Assembly (NCBI GenBank): GCA_947305045.1
Contig: CAMZCW010000017.1
Coordinates: 1 to 23,463, forward strand
DNA: 23,463 nt
Direction: 5' to 3'
DNA from: an uncultured Bacteroidales bacterium
GTDB lineage: Bacteria > Bacteroidota > Bacteroidia > Bacteroidales > UBA932
Of this stretch, positions 15,238-22,837 are shown in pieces; the first letter of the stretch is position 1, and each line of letters opens with the position of its first letter. A model generated the notes under the pieces. That model made no database searches. It worked only from the letters and a program-made list of their open reading frames with translations, and was not told where the DNA came from. Position numbers and translations under genes: made by a program.

Positions 15238-15299
15238 CCCATAATCTGTCAGGTTGGAAGTCAAAGACTGGCTTCGCCTTGCAGAAATTGCATAAAACA

Positions 15300-16268
15300 A
15301 TGGAAAAGGGACCTATCTCTCAATTCATTACCCATCACTACCGTCACTTCAACTCTGCAGCCCTGGTAGATGCTGCAAAAGCTTATGAAGATCTCCTGAA
15401 CAATGGAGGAAAAATGTTTCTGGCTATGGCTGGCGCCATGTCCACCGCAGAACTGGGCCTTTCTCTGGCGGAAATGATCCGTCAGGACAAAATTGCCTTC
15501 GTTTGCTGCAGCGCCAACAACCTGGAGGAAGACATCATGAACCTGGTGGCCCACAGCCACTATTACCGGGTGCCGGGTTATCGGGACCTCACTCCCCAGC
15601 AGGAGCAGGAACTCCTGGACAACCACTACAACCGCGTAACGGACACCTGCATTCCGGAAGAGGAAGCATTCCGCCGCCTGGAAAAACACCTGGTAGAGGT
15701 GTGGGACAAGGCCAAGGCAGAAGGCAAGAGATACCTCCCCTATGAGTTCATCTATCAGATGATCCGCAGCGGCGTTCTCAAGCAATATTATGAGATTGAC
15801 CCCAAAGACAGCTGGGTAGTCGCCGCCTGTGAAAAGAACATCCCCATCATTTGCCCCGCCTGGGAAGACTGCACCACCGGCAACATCTTCACGGCCCACG
15901 TTATCCGTGGGGAATATGACCCGCACATGGTCATCCAGGGTGTGGAAGTAATGATGTTCTTGGTGGACTGGTACAAGAAGAACGCCCCCGGCGTGGGCTT
16001 CTTCCAGATTGGCGGCGGCACCGCCGGTGACTTCCCCATCTGCTGCGTTCCCATGATGGAACAGGATCTGGGCTGGGAAGGCACTCCGCTCTGGGCCTAC
16101 TTCTGCCAGATTTCCGACTCCACCACTTCGTACGGCTCCTACTCCGGCGCTGTTCCCAACGAGAAAATTACCTGGGGAAAGTTGGCACCGGATACGCCCA
16201 AGTTCATTGTAGAAAGTGATGCAACCATTGTGGCCCCGCTCATTTTCGCCTATGTACTGGGCTGGTAA
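15300..16268 (+). CDS. Deoxyhypusine synthase family protein
   Basis: A 322-residue member of the deoxyhypusine synthase fold, close to normal family length. ITWGKL with Lys294 matches the VSWGKI block that holds the catalytic lysine (Lys329 in the human enzyme), and ESDATIVAPLIFAYVL matches the adjacent strand. LAMAGAMSTAELGLSLAEMI and FVCCSANNLEEDI near the N-terminus match the NAD-binding half. The human GGGVVKHHI block is changed here to GGGTAGDFPICC, so the two histidines are lost. Bacteria lack eIF5A, so this is unlikely to make deoxyhypusine; an NAD-dependent aminobutyl transfer to another amine (a homospermidine-type reaction) is a reasonable guess. ATG at 15300 is preferred over an in-frame ATG at 15279 because the family begins MEKGPISQF. 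Confidence 0.85.
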   Translation: MEKGPISQFITHHYRHFNSAALVDAAKAYEDLLNNGGKMFLAMAGAMSTAELGLSLAEMIRQDKIAFVCCSANNLEEDIMNLVAHSHYYRVPGYRDLTPQQEQELLDNHYNRVTDTCIPEEEAFRRLEKHLVEVWDKAKAEGKRYLPYEFIYQMIRSGVLKQYYEIDPKDSWVVAACEKNIPIICPAWEDCTTGNIFTAHVIRGEYDPHMVIQGVEVMMFLVDWYKKNAPGVGFFQIGGGTAGDFPICCVPMMEQDLGWEGTPLWAYFCQISDSTTSYGSYSGAVPNEKITWGKLAPDTPKFIVESDATIVAPLIFAYVLGW

Positions 16269-16289
16269 ACCAGCCGTCCGGCATTCATA

Positions 16290-16327
16290 AACAGGAGCCT
16301 GCTCACCTAGATGAACAGGCTCCTGTT
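16290..16327 (+). terminator. Rho-independent terminator after the deoxyhypusine-synthase-like gene
   Basis: AACAGGAGCCTG and CAGGCTCCTGTT form a perfect 12-bp stem around a 14-nt loop, followed by further T residues (to 16330). It ends the plus-strand gene. On the other strand it is followed by TTTAT, so it may also weakly stop the minus-strand lipoprotein operon that converges on it. Confidence 0.85.
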
Positions 16328-16346
16328 TTTAAGAGGCGTACAACAG

Positions 16347-17033
16347 CTATCTGGTCTTGATGGACGCCAGACCGGCTTTGCGGGTTTCAATCTGTTCGCA
16401 ATCCAGCTTGCGGGCATCGATGTCGCCTGCGCCGGATACGTTCAGCGTGCAGGTCTCTGCCGTGCCTTCGAGCTCAACGTCGCCCGCGCCATTCACCACA
16501 ATGCTTAATTTGCCTACGTTCAAGCCTTTGCAGTCCAAGTCGCCGGCACCGTTAATCTCCACCTCGAGTTCCGGAACAATCAAATTCTTAAGTTCGATAT
16601 CCCCGGCACCGTTCACTTCTATTTCCAGTTTTTCCTGCTGCTTCAGTGCAGCAATCTTGGCATCGACAGCACCGTTCACCTCTATCTCGGTAAGTTTGGG
16701 TGCGCTTACATAAATATCAAATTCATCGGCACGGATATTTATCTTATCGATAGTTTCCAGGATGAGGGTTCCGTTTTCTACCCGATAGTTCAGGTGCTGG
16801 AACACTTCTTCGTTGGCTTTTACGCTTACGCTAAAGCTGCCGTCGGTCTGCGTGAACTCAAGGTCCGCTTGGCCGTTGATGACGATGGCGTTAAAATCGG
16901 CCAGTTCAAAAGAGCGGGTTACGACGGGACCTTTGCAGGTAACGGATTTGCCGTTTTTACCGTTGCCGATGTGTACGTTACAGGTGCAGCTGATGAGCAC
17001 GAATGCGCACAGGGCGCTCAGAATTTTTCTCAT
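16347..17033 (-). CDS. GIN-domain (DUF2807) lipoprotein with NGAGD repeats
   Basis: A 228-residue protein. The N-terminus MRKILSALCAFVLISCTC has a lipobox (LISC), so it is probably a lipoprotein. The mature part begins with the head-GIN pattern RSFELADFNAIVINGQADLEF and then carries five repeats of about 18-20 residues centred on VNGAVD, VNGAGD, INGAGD, VNGAGD and VSGAGD (about residues 118-212), which would stack as a right-handed beta structure. Function is unknown in general; members are often next to ABC transporters and GntR or anti-sigma regulators and may act as envelope sensors or adhesion-like surface proteins. It is the last gene of a four-gene operon, 6 nt after the GntR gene, and converges on a terminator. 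Confidence 0.85.
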   Translation of the reverse strand: MRKILSALCAFVLISCTCNVHIGNGKNGKSVTCKGPVVTRSFELADFNAIVINGQADLEFTQTDGSFSVSVKANEEVFQHLNYRVENGTLILETIDKINIRADEFDIYVSAPKLTEIEVNGAVDAKIAALKQQEKLEIEVNGAGDIELKNLIVPELEVEINGAGDLDCKGLNVGKLSIVVNGAGDVELEGTAETCTLNVSGAGDIDARKLDCEQIETRKAGLASIKTR

Positions 17034-17039
17034 ATGATT

Positions 17040-17378
17040 TTAGTTTTTGAAGATGCTTGCGTCCAGTCCCAGCAGTTCCATCTTGCGACGGATGGCGGGT
17101 ACTTCTTTGGAGAGGAAATCGGCCTTTTGGGCTTCCAGGATCTTTTCACGGGCATCGGCCGATACAAAGTAGCCGATTCCGCGCTTGTTGTAGATGATGG
17201 CGTCGTCCGTCAGTTTTTCGTACGTGCGCATCACGGTGTTGGGGTTTACGCCTATCTGGCTGCCGTATTCGCGTACGGAGGGGATCCGGTCTTCGGCCTT
17301 TAAGCGGCCTGCGAGGATGCTTTCGCACAGGGTGTCGGCAATTTGCAGATAGATGGGTTTGTCGCTGTGGAAATCCAT
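17040..17378 (-). CDS. GntR-family regulator, YtrA subfamily
   Basis: A 112-residue protein with an N-terminal winged helix-turn-helix. KPIYLQIADTLCESILAGRL at 7-26 and IPSVREYGSQIGVNPNTVMRTYEKL at 32-56 (seen in two parts) are the GntR signature. The short C-terminal tail of about 35 residues, with no effector domain, is the mark of the YtrA subfamily, which usually represses an ABC transporter operon including its own gene. The gene sits third in that operon, with 3 nt and 6 nt to its neighbours. A palindrome at 19040-19061 over the operon's transcription start is the obvious candidate binding site. Confidence 0.88.
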   Translation of the reverse strand: MDFHSDKPIYLQIADTLCESILAGRLKAEDRIPSVREYGSQIGVNPNTVMRTYEKLTDDAIIYNKRGIGYFVSADAREKILEAQKADFLSKEVPAIRRKMELLGLDASIFKN

Positions 17379-17381
17379 GGC

Positions 17382-18200
17382 TTAATGCTTAATGGTTTTG
17401 AGCCGATAGAAGATGCCGCCGACAATGAGTACGGTGTATATGGCTGAAATCACGTTTATCCACCAGAAGAAGTTGTTGATATTGTCCTGGGCAATGTTCA
17501 TATCGTCCACATCCATATTCATCATGAAACCAAAGCTGAAGTAGCTCATGACGATGGAAGAGAGGATGCTTATGCCAAAAGCAATGGCAAAGGCGCCCAG
17601 AATCTTATTGCGTTTGAAGCAGATGCCGCAGAGAAGGAAATATAGCAGATTTCCCCAGAGGCTCAGGATCATGGCCCAACCCAGCGGTGCCACATTCAAG
17701 GTAAGCGTATAATCGGTATTTACATCGGTTATGGCTTCCATCATAGACTTCCAACCACCGGTAATGACACCCAGCATGGACTGGCCCAGGGAAGGATCCA
17801 GCGCGCAGAGGACGCTGTCTACCAGGAAAGAAGAGCAAAGGAACAGAATGGGCAGCACCAGCATGGCCATAATGAGCATGGACACCCATTTCTCACAGGT
17901 GGAAGCGGGCATCATGAGCCAGGCACTCCCCTTGCGCTTGTCGGTGATATAGCCGTAGATGCGGGTGTAGTAGAATTCCAGGGCAACAGCTGCCAGGGAA
18001 AATACCACAAAGCGGCCCATTATGCCGGGACCCTGCCAGCCTTCGCCGAAAGTAAGATTGAACAGCACCACCACAAAATAGGCAATCAGACCAGCCAGGC
18101 CGATACCGACAGCGGCCTTTACGTGGTTGCGCCACATTTGCGTGAGGTCATATTTGAAATAGGTCCAGAAACGCTGACCGTTGAATACTTCGTTTGTCAT
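17382..18200 (-). CDS. ABC transporter membrane subunit
   Basis: A 272-residue membrane protein, counted from ATG at 18200 (MTNEVFNGQRFW). An in-frame ATG at 18251 is rejected because it would overlap the ATPase gene by 47 nt, while 18200 lies 4 nt after its stop. About six membrane segments are visible, including VGIGLAGLIAYFVVVLF, MGRFVVFSLAAVALEFY, MLIMAMLVLPILFLCSS, a segment near LSLWGNLLYFLLCG, FAIAFGISILSSIVM and INVISAIYTVLIVGGIFY. It looks like an ABC-2 type permease of the kind that works with a separate ATPase subunit and a YtrA-type regulator. Substrate unknown; export or a lipid/envelope stress function is likely by analogy. Confidence 0.8.
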   Translation of the reverse strand: MTNEVFNGQRFWTYFKYDLTQMWRNHVKAAVGIGLAGLIAYFVVVLFNLTFGEGWQGPGIMGRFVVFSLAAVALEFYYTRIYGYITDKRKGSAWLMMPASTCEKWVSMLIMAMLVLPILFLCSSFLVDSVLCALDPSLGQSMLGVITGGWKSMMEAITDVNTDYTLTLNVAPLGWAMILSLWGNLLYFLLCGICFKRNKILGAFAIAFGISILSSIVMSYFSFGFMMNMDVDDMNIAQDNINNFFWWINVISAIYTVLIVGGIFYRLKTIKH

Positions 18201-18204
18201 AGGG

Positions 18205-19029
18205 CTACTTGAATAAAGATTTAACAACGTCTTTGTGGGCATGAACGGCATTGAAGAGGGCTTCCAGGTTTACCTTGGACTCCTCGCCGGTGGTGTTGGG
18301 ATACACCTGGATGGCGCCGCCAGGGGTGTGTTCCAGGTACAGGGCCTCCGGATGAAGGGTGGTGCCATAGTCAAAGAACAGCTTTTCAGTAATCTGCTGC
18401 AGGCTGGCGTTCACCAGCACGTCCTCCTTGTCCAGAATAATGATGGGGTCGATAATCTCTTCCAGGTCACGCACCTGATGGGTGGAAATGACCACGCAGG
18501 CATCCTCGGACGTGTAACGGGTAATGGCCTTGCGGAACTGGGACTTGGACGGGATGTCCAGGCCGTTGGTGGGCTCGTCCATGAAATAATGGCGCGCGTT
18601 GCACGCAAGGGCGAAGGAAATCCAGGTCTTTTTGAGCTGTCCGGCGCTCATGTTGTCCATGCGCTGGTTCTCGTCCACCTCAAATTCCTTCAGGATGGTG
18701 AGGAACTTGCCATGGTCATACTTGGGCCAGAGGGCTCCGGTCTCTACGCCAAACTGGTTGGCACGGTTGTGCACGGGAGCAACCTCGTCCGGAAGATAGA
18801 ACTGTTCTGCCAGCAGGCTGGGATGGCGGTCAAACGGGGCGCGGCCATCGGTGTCGATGGTACCGGTCTGGGGCTTCTTAAGGCCGCACAGAAGGGTAAG
18901 CAGGGTGGTTTTACCTACACCATTCTCCCCCAGCAGGCCATAAATGTTGCCGCCTTTGAGCTCCATGGAAATGTTCCTCAGAACACCTTTGGAGCCATAA
19001 CTGAACGAAAGATTTTGAATACTTATCAT
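18205..19029 (-). CDS. ABC transporter ATP-binding protein
   Basis: A 274-residue nucleotide-binding subunit. Walker A is GENGVGKTT at about 34-42, the signature is MSAGQLKKT (a changed form of LSGGQ), Walker B is HYFMDEPTNGLD, and the switch His is in VISTHQVRDLEE. The C-terminal 60 residues are a family-type extension without a clear motif. It would power the membrane subunit encoded next. It is the first gene of the four-gene ABC/GntR/GIN operon, with a TAnnTTTG promoter about 35 nt upstream of the ATG at 19029. The leader contains the palindrome likely bound by the GntR protein. Confidence 0.9.
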   Translation of the reverse strand: MISIQNLSFSYGSKGVLRNISMELKGGNIYGLLGENGVGKTTLLTLLCGLKKPQTGTIDTDGRAPFDRHPSLLAEQFYLPDEVAPVHNRANQFGVETGALWPKYDHGKFLTILKEFEVDENQRMDNMSAGQLKKTWISFALACNARHYFMDEPTNGLDIPSKSQFRKAITRYTSEDACVVISTHQVRDLEEIIDPIIILDKEDVLVNASLQQITEKLFFDYGTTLHPEALYLEHTPGGAIQVYPNTTGEESKVNLEALFNAVHAHKDVVKSLFK

Positions 19030-19039
19030 AGCTTTGCTT

Positions 19040-19061
19040 GTGTATTAGTTCATTAGTACAC
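19040..19061. promoter_or_regulatory. Candidate operator for the YtrA-type GntR regulator
   Basis: GTGTA (19040-19044) and TACAC (19057-19061) are perfect inverted arms 12 nt apart, with extra matching TA steps inside (16 of 22 positions symmetric). It overlaps the expected transcription start of the ABC operon. From memory, the Bacillus YtrA operator is AGTGTA-N13-TACACT; this site reads TGTGTA-N12-TACACT, which is close. Confidence 0.6.
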
Positions 19062-19063
19062 TG

Positions 19064-19093
19064 CAAAGGTATGAATAAATTTCAAATATGCAA
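19064..19093 (-). promoter_or_regulatory. Bacteroidetes-type promoter of the ABC/GntR/GIN operon
   Basis: On the minus strand TTG (19093-19091), a 19-nt spacer and TACCTTTG (19071-19064) match the -33/-7 consensus. The start of transcription is expected near 19058, inside the palindrome at 19040-19061. Confidence 0.68.
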
Positions 19094-19111
19094 TGGAAAT
19101 GCGGAAAAAAA

Positions 19112-20044
19112 TCACCAGCCGCGGCGGATATTGTCTTCCATGCCACGGGCCAGGCGGGCGCGGGCCTCGCGGGAGTACCAGGCAATATGCGGCGTCAGCA
19201 GAAGCCGCTCCGGGAATTGGCGGGCCGTTTTCATGAGCGGACTGTCCAAGGGAAGCGGTTCCGTCACATACACGTCCAGGGCGGCACCGGCGATAATTCC
19301 CTCTTCAATGGCAGCGGCCAGCTCCGCTTCTACGGCAATCCCTCCCCTGCCCGTATTCACCAGAATGGCCGTGGGCTTCATCTGCACCAATTCTTTGTAG
19401 CCGATAAGCCCCGCCGTCCGCTCGTTGTACGGCGCGTGAATGGAGATGACATCGGCCCGTTCCAGCAATTCCTCCAACCCCACGCAGGGGTATTCCTTGC
19501 AATGGCCGGTGCCGGACGTGGAATAATAGATGACTTCCATGCCGAAGGCTTTGCCGATGGCTGCGACTTTCTGGCCGATGGCACCCATGCCCACAATCCC
19601 CAGCGTTTTGCCGGCTATCTCCGTGAACGGATGCGCAAAGTCCACGTGGACGGGATTCCGGCTATAGGCACCGCTCTGAACAAATTCCTGATAGTGTACG
19701 GCGCGGCCGGTGAGGTTCAGGATATGCATCCAGGCTATCTGCGCCACGGAATCCGTGGAATACGCCGCCACGTTCCGGACCACGACGCCACGGGCTTCGC
19801 ACAGTTTCAGGTCGATGTTGTTCATGCCCGTTCCGGCCTCGCAGATGAGCTTGAGCCTGGGTGCGGCATCCAGGAAGGCCTGGTCCACAATGACTTTGTT
19901 CAGGCAGGCGACGTCTGCGTCCTTGACCCGCTCCCGGGCTTCTTCCGCCGTGGAGCTGGAATAGCACACGAGTTCCCCCAGGGCGGCCATTTCTTCCAGG
20001 GAGACATTCCCCATGGAGATAGCGTCTAAAAATACAATCTTCAT
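19112..20044 (-). CDS. D-2-hydroxyacid dehydrogenase (NAD-dependent)
   Basis: A 310-residue dehydrogenase of the D-isomer-specific family. The Rossmann block is LGIVGMGAIGQKVAAIGKAFGMEV, seen as GMGAIG in the middle of the protein. The catalytic set is Arg in VNTGRGG, Glu in DVYVTEPL and His in LTPHIAWYS. CEAGTGMNNIDL and NVAAYSTDSVAQ match the substrate-loop regions. It would interconvert a 2-oxoacid and a D-2-hydroxyacid with NAD(P)H; glycerate/hydroxypyruvate-type substrates are plausible but not shown. It follows the ABC fusion gene by 18 nt on the same strand and is probably co-transcribed with it. A GC-rich end followed by seven T residues right after the stop is a weak hint of termination. 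Confidence 0.88.
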   Translation of the reverse strand: MKIVFLDAISMGNVSLEEMAALGELVCYSSSTAEEARERVKDADVACLNKVIVDQAFLDAAPRLKLICEAGTGMNNIDLKLCEARGVVVRNVAAYSTDSVAQIAWMHILNLTGRAVHYQEFVQSGAYSRNPVHVDFAHPFTEIAGKTLGIVGMGAIGQKVAAIGKAFGMEVIYYSTSGTGHCKEYPCVGLEELLERADVISIHAPYNERTAGLIGYKELVQMKPTAILVNTGRGGIAVEAELAAAIEEGIIAGAALDVYVTEPLPLDSPLMKTARQFPERLLLTPHIAWYSREARARLARGMEDNIRRGW

Positions 20045-20062
20045 TACTTGATTTGAGTTTAT

Positions 20063-22759
20063 TTAAATCTCAGCTATCAGTATGCTCGCGGTGTCCCCGT
20101 CCAGCCTGATTTCGCGGCTAAAATGGCGGAGGAGCGTAAGCGCCAGCTGATTCTGTTCTTTTTCTAATACTTCAGGCTCAATGGTTTCCGGGCATTTTAC
20201 TTCCCAGGTCAAGGTGCCCTCCTGCTGGGAATAGACCAGTGCAAGTCGAGTCCCCGGACGTGTACCGAGAACGGACAGGGACTCCTCAATCACATGCAAA
20301 GCGTTGTCCGTCACGGCACGGGACAGGTTATGACGCCGGCAGAACGCCTCCATCTGCGCGGTCATGGCAAACCAGTCGAAGCGCTCGCTGCCAATCAGGA
20401 AGGCCGATCGGTGTATCTGGCGGATAAACTGCCGGGTAAGCTCGCCCCGGGGATGGTCGAAGATCTGGTCCGGCGTCCCGTCCTCATAAACAACCCCTTG
20501 GGCCAGGAACAGCACACGGGAACTGACCTGACGGGCAAAGCGGAGTTCATGGGTCACCACAATCATGGTCATGCCCTGCCTGGCCAGCCGCGTCATCACG
20601 CCCAGCACTTCGCTCACCATCGTGGGGTCCAGGGCCGATGTCGGTTCGTCGAAAAGCAGGATGTCCGGTTCCATGGCCAGCGCACGGGCGATGGCCACGC
20701 GCTGTTTCTGGCCGCCGGAAAGTTCATCCGGCATGGCATCGGCCCGCTCGGCCAGCCCTACCGTTTCCAGCAGCCGGAGCGCATCCACACGGGCTTCCAC
20801 GGGGCTTTTTCCCAGCAATTTGACAGGACTCAGGGTCACGTTCTCCAGCACGGTCTTGTCCCGGAACAGGTTGAATCCCTGGAACACCATGCCCATCCTC
20901 CGGCGCAGTGCCGGTACGTCCGCCCCCTCCGCAAGGATGTCCTGCCCGTTGATGCAGATGCTACCGCCGTCCGGACGCTCCAGCAGGTTCAGGCAGCGCA
21001 GGAAAGTGCTCTTGCCACCGCCCGAAGGGCCGATAACGGAAATCACTTCCCCTTTATTGATTTCCAGGTTGATGTCTTTCAGCACTTCCAAATGGCCATA
21101 GTGCTTCTGCAAATGGGCGATGGAAATGCCGGAGAGCGGCTCCGCACTTCCCTGCACGGCAACGGCAGGCCCTTTCCGCCTGTTCCGGGAAAAGAAAAGG
21201 GCTGCGCATCCCCCTGCAAGGAGGACGGCGGCAAGAAGCGGCCACCAGGTCCGGCCCGGGGTACGGCCAGCATCCCATGCGGCACCCGTGAGCAATTCCG
21301 CCTCCCCTTTCCGGGTATAAAACATGATGCGGGCGGCATTGTAGGGAGCCGAGAAGAGCACCTGCCTGGCCCGCTCTTCGGTAATGGCGATACAGCCCAT
21401 CGCCATATCTGCCTTGCCGCTTTGCAGGGCGGGGAGCTGCGAGGCAAAATCCATCACCAAAAATTCCAAACGCCTGCCGCTGCGGTTGGCCCACTCGGTA
21501 AGGAGTTCAATTTCAAAGCCGGACGGCTTGCCGGAGGCAATGAAATTGTACGGAGGCGACATGGGGAAAGTCGCCACGCGCACAAGCTGGCCGGTCCCCG
21601 TCTGCCGCGGAACGGGGATGCCGGAGACATCATCGGCCTTGAACCAGCGGTCGGAGATGGCGCGATAGGTTCCGTCGGCGCGGATATCGGACAGGAAACG
21701 GCTGAAATCCTCCTGCAAGCGGGCATTTCCGAAGGGGAAGCACGCCCCCACCGGGCGGGGTGGCAATCCGGCGTCCACCGTGTCCACCTGTGCGGCTATC
21801 TCCCTGTTCACCATCACCGTCATATTCTCCTGGCACACGACGTCCACCTTGCGGCCTTGCAGGGCCACCATCATGTCGGTCAAGGTGGAAAAACGCTGGA
21901 TATCGGCATCGGGGGCATGGCGCGTAACAGTAATGTCCTGGATGCTGCCTATCACCACGCCGATGCGTTTTCCCTTCAGCGCCTCAAAAACGGGCGGAGC
22001 GGTTTCTGACGCAGGATGCTCCGCCGCACGGTTCAGCAGGGAGGGGACATAGCCGGCCATGCCCAGCGCCAGCAGCGCCGCAGCAGCCAGAACCGCCGTG
22101 CGGGTACGCCTCCGTCCCAAAGCGCCCAGCAGCACGCCTGTAAGCCATGCAATGAGAAAATAGAGCGCCGCGGTGAGCAGCAGCGGAAAAAAGGCATCGA
22201 AGGTGCGGCTGCGGATGAGGTCCGATGCACGGGTCATGTCCATGACGGCGATATAGCCCACGATGCTGGTGCCTTTGAGCAGGGTGACCAGTTCGCCCTC
22301 GTAAACGGGCATCACGGACTTCACCACCTGCGGCAGCACAATCCGGAAAAACGTCTGCCGGGGCGTATGCCCCAGCGCCAGGCCGGCTTCGGTCTGTCCG
22401 CGGTCAATACTGTCGACGGTTACGCGCAGCATCTCGCCCACATAGGCCGAAACATACAGGGCAAAGGTCAGGATGGCGACAACGATGCCCGTCGCCCCCA
22501 GCGGCGCCATGAATACATAGTACATCAGCATCAGGAGCACCAGCACCGGCGTGCCGCGCATCAGATTGATGTATGCCCGGGCCGTCTGCCGCAGCCAGCC
22601 TCTCCGATGCATGCGGGCCCAACAAACCACGCCGCCCAGCAGGGTGCCGAGTACGGCTGCACACAGGGTGATGAGCAGGGTCACCTGCAAGCCGTCCAGG
22701 ATCATCCTGTACCGTTCCTCCACGATGAGGTTATTCTTGAAGCTGTCGGCTATATTCAT
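20063..22759 (-). CDS. Single-polypeptide polar amino-acid-type ABC transporter: permease, permuted substrate-binding lobes, ATPase, extra C-terminal domain
   Basis: An 898-residue fusion, numbered from ATG at 22759 (a TTG three codons earlier is less likely). Residues about 15-215 are a HisM/GlnP-type permease with the EAA loop [19 protein letters not shown]. Residues 258-375 match the second lobe and C-terminal strand of an SBP_bac_3 protein ([12 protein letters not shown] to [12 protein letters not shown]). Residues 392-485 match the first lobe ([14 protein letters not shown] to [13 protein letters not shown]). The lobes are therefore in reverse order. A membrane segment at about 506-523 leads to a GlnQ-type ATPase: Walker [26 protein letters not shown] and switch His in VVTHELRFA. 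Residues about 795-898 are an extra domain that looks faintly like an RsbW-type ATPase fold. It probably imports a polar amino acid. Confidence 0.85.
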   Translation of the reverse strand: MNIADSFKNNLIVEERYRMILDGLQVTLLITLCAAVLGTLLGGVVCWARMHRRGWLRQTARAYINLMRGTPVLVLLMLMYYVFMAPLGATGIVVAILTFALYVSAYVGEMLRVTVDSIDRGQTEAGLALGHTPRQTFFRIVLPQVVKSVMPVYEGELVTLLKGTSIVGYIAVMDMTRASDLIRSRTFDAFFPLLLTAALYFLIAWLTGVLLGALGRRRTRTAVLAAAALLALGMAGYVPSLLNRAAEHPASETAPPVFEALKGKRIGVVIGSIQDITVTRHAPDADIQRFSTLTDMMVALQGRKVDVVCQENMTVMVNREIAAQVDTVDAGLPPRPVGACFPFGNARLQEDFSRFLSDIRADGTYRAISDRWFKADDVSGIPVPRQTGTGQLVRVATFPMSPPYNFIASGKPSGFEIELLTEWANRSGRRLEFLVMDFASQLPALQSGKADMAMGCIAITEERARQVLFSAPYNAARIMFYTRKGEAELLTGAAWDAGRTPGRTWWPLLAAVLLAGGCAALFFSRNRRKGPAVAVQGSAEPLSGISIAHLQKHYGHLEVLKDINLEINKGEVISVIGPSGGGKSTFLRCLNLLERPDGGSICINGQDILAEGADVPALRRRMGMVFQGFNLFRDKTVLENVTLSPVKLLGKSPVEARVDALRLLETVGLAERADAMPDELSGGQKQRVAIARALAMEPDILLFDEPTSALDPTMVSEVLGVMTRLARQGMTMIVVTHELRFARQVSSRVLFLAQGVVYEDGTPDQIFDHPRGELTRQFIRQIHRSAFLIGSERFDWFAMTAQMEAFCRRHNLSRAVTDNALHVIEESLSVLGTRPGTRLALVYSQQEGTLTWEVKCPETIEPEVLEKEQNQLALTLLRHFSREIRLDGDTASILIAEI

Positions 22760-22780
22760 GAATATCAATTTGCAATCTTA

Positions 22781-22788
22781 CAAATATA
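22781..22788 (-). promoter_or_regulatory. Candidate -7 element for the ABC fusion gene
   Basis: On the minus strand TATATTTG matches TAnnTTTG and lies about 22 nt before the ATG at 22759. No TTG at the right upstream distance is seen, so confidence is moderate. It is back-to-back with a plus-strand match at 22811. Confidence 0.45.
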
Positions 22789-22810
22789 CACATTGTTCCG
22801 CTTTTTTTGC

Positions 22811-22818
22811 TATATTTG
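22811..22818 (+). promoter_or_regulatory. Candidate -7 element for the 176-residue protein gene
   Basis: TATATTTG matches TAnnTTTG, 19 nt before the ATG at 22838. The only nearby TTG (22793-22795) leaves a spacer of 15 nt, shorter than usual. Confidence 0.45.
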
Positions 22819-22837
22819 TCCTTGCAAATACAGGAAA

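Noticed and set aside
19104..19125. Terminator after the dehydrogenase gene
   Set aside because: Seven T residues follow the stop on the minus strand, but the GC-rich part before them does not fold into a hairpin with a usable loop.
20294..22009. Long plus-strand open frame of 571 codons
   Set aside because: It lies wholly antisense to the ABC fusion gene, whose domains are unmistakable. The antisense product is rich in His, Gln, Gly and Arg without any motif, as expected for a GC-rich shadow frame.
22016..22837. Upstream extension of the 176-residue gene to a 450-codon frame
   Set aside because: The extension is antisense to the permease part of the ABC fusion, and the promoter-like TATATTTG at 22811 lies within it, just before the ATG at 22838.
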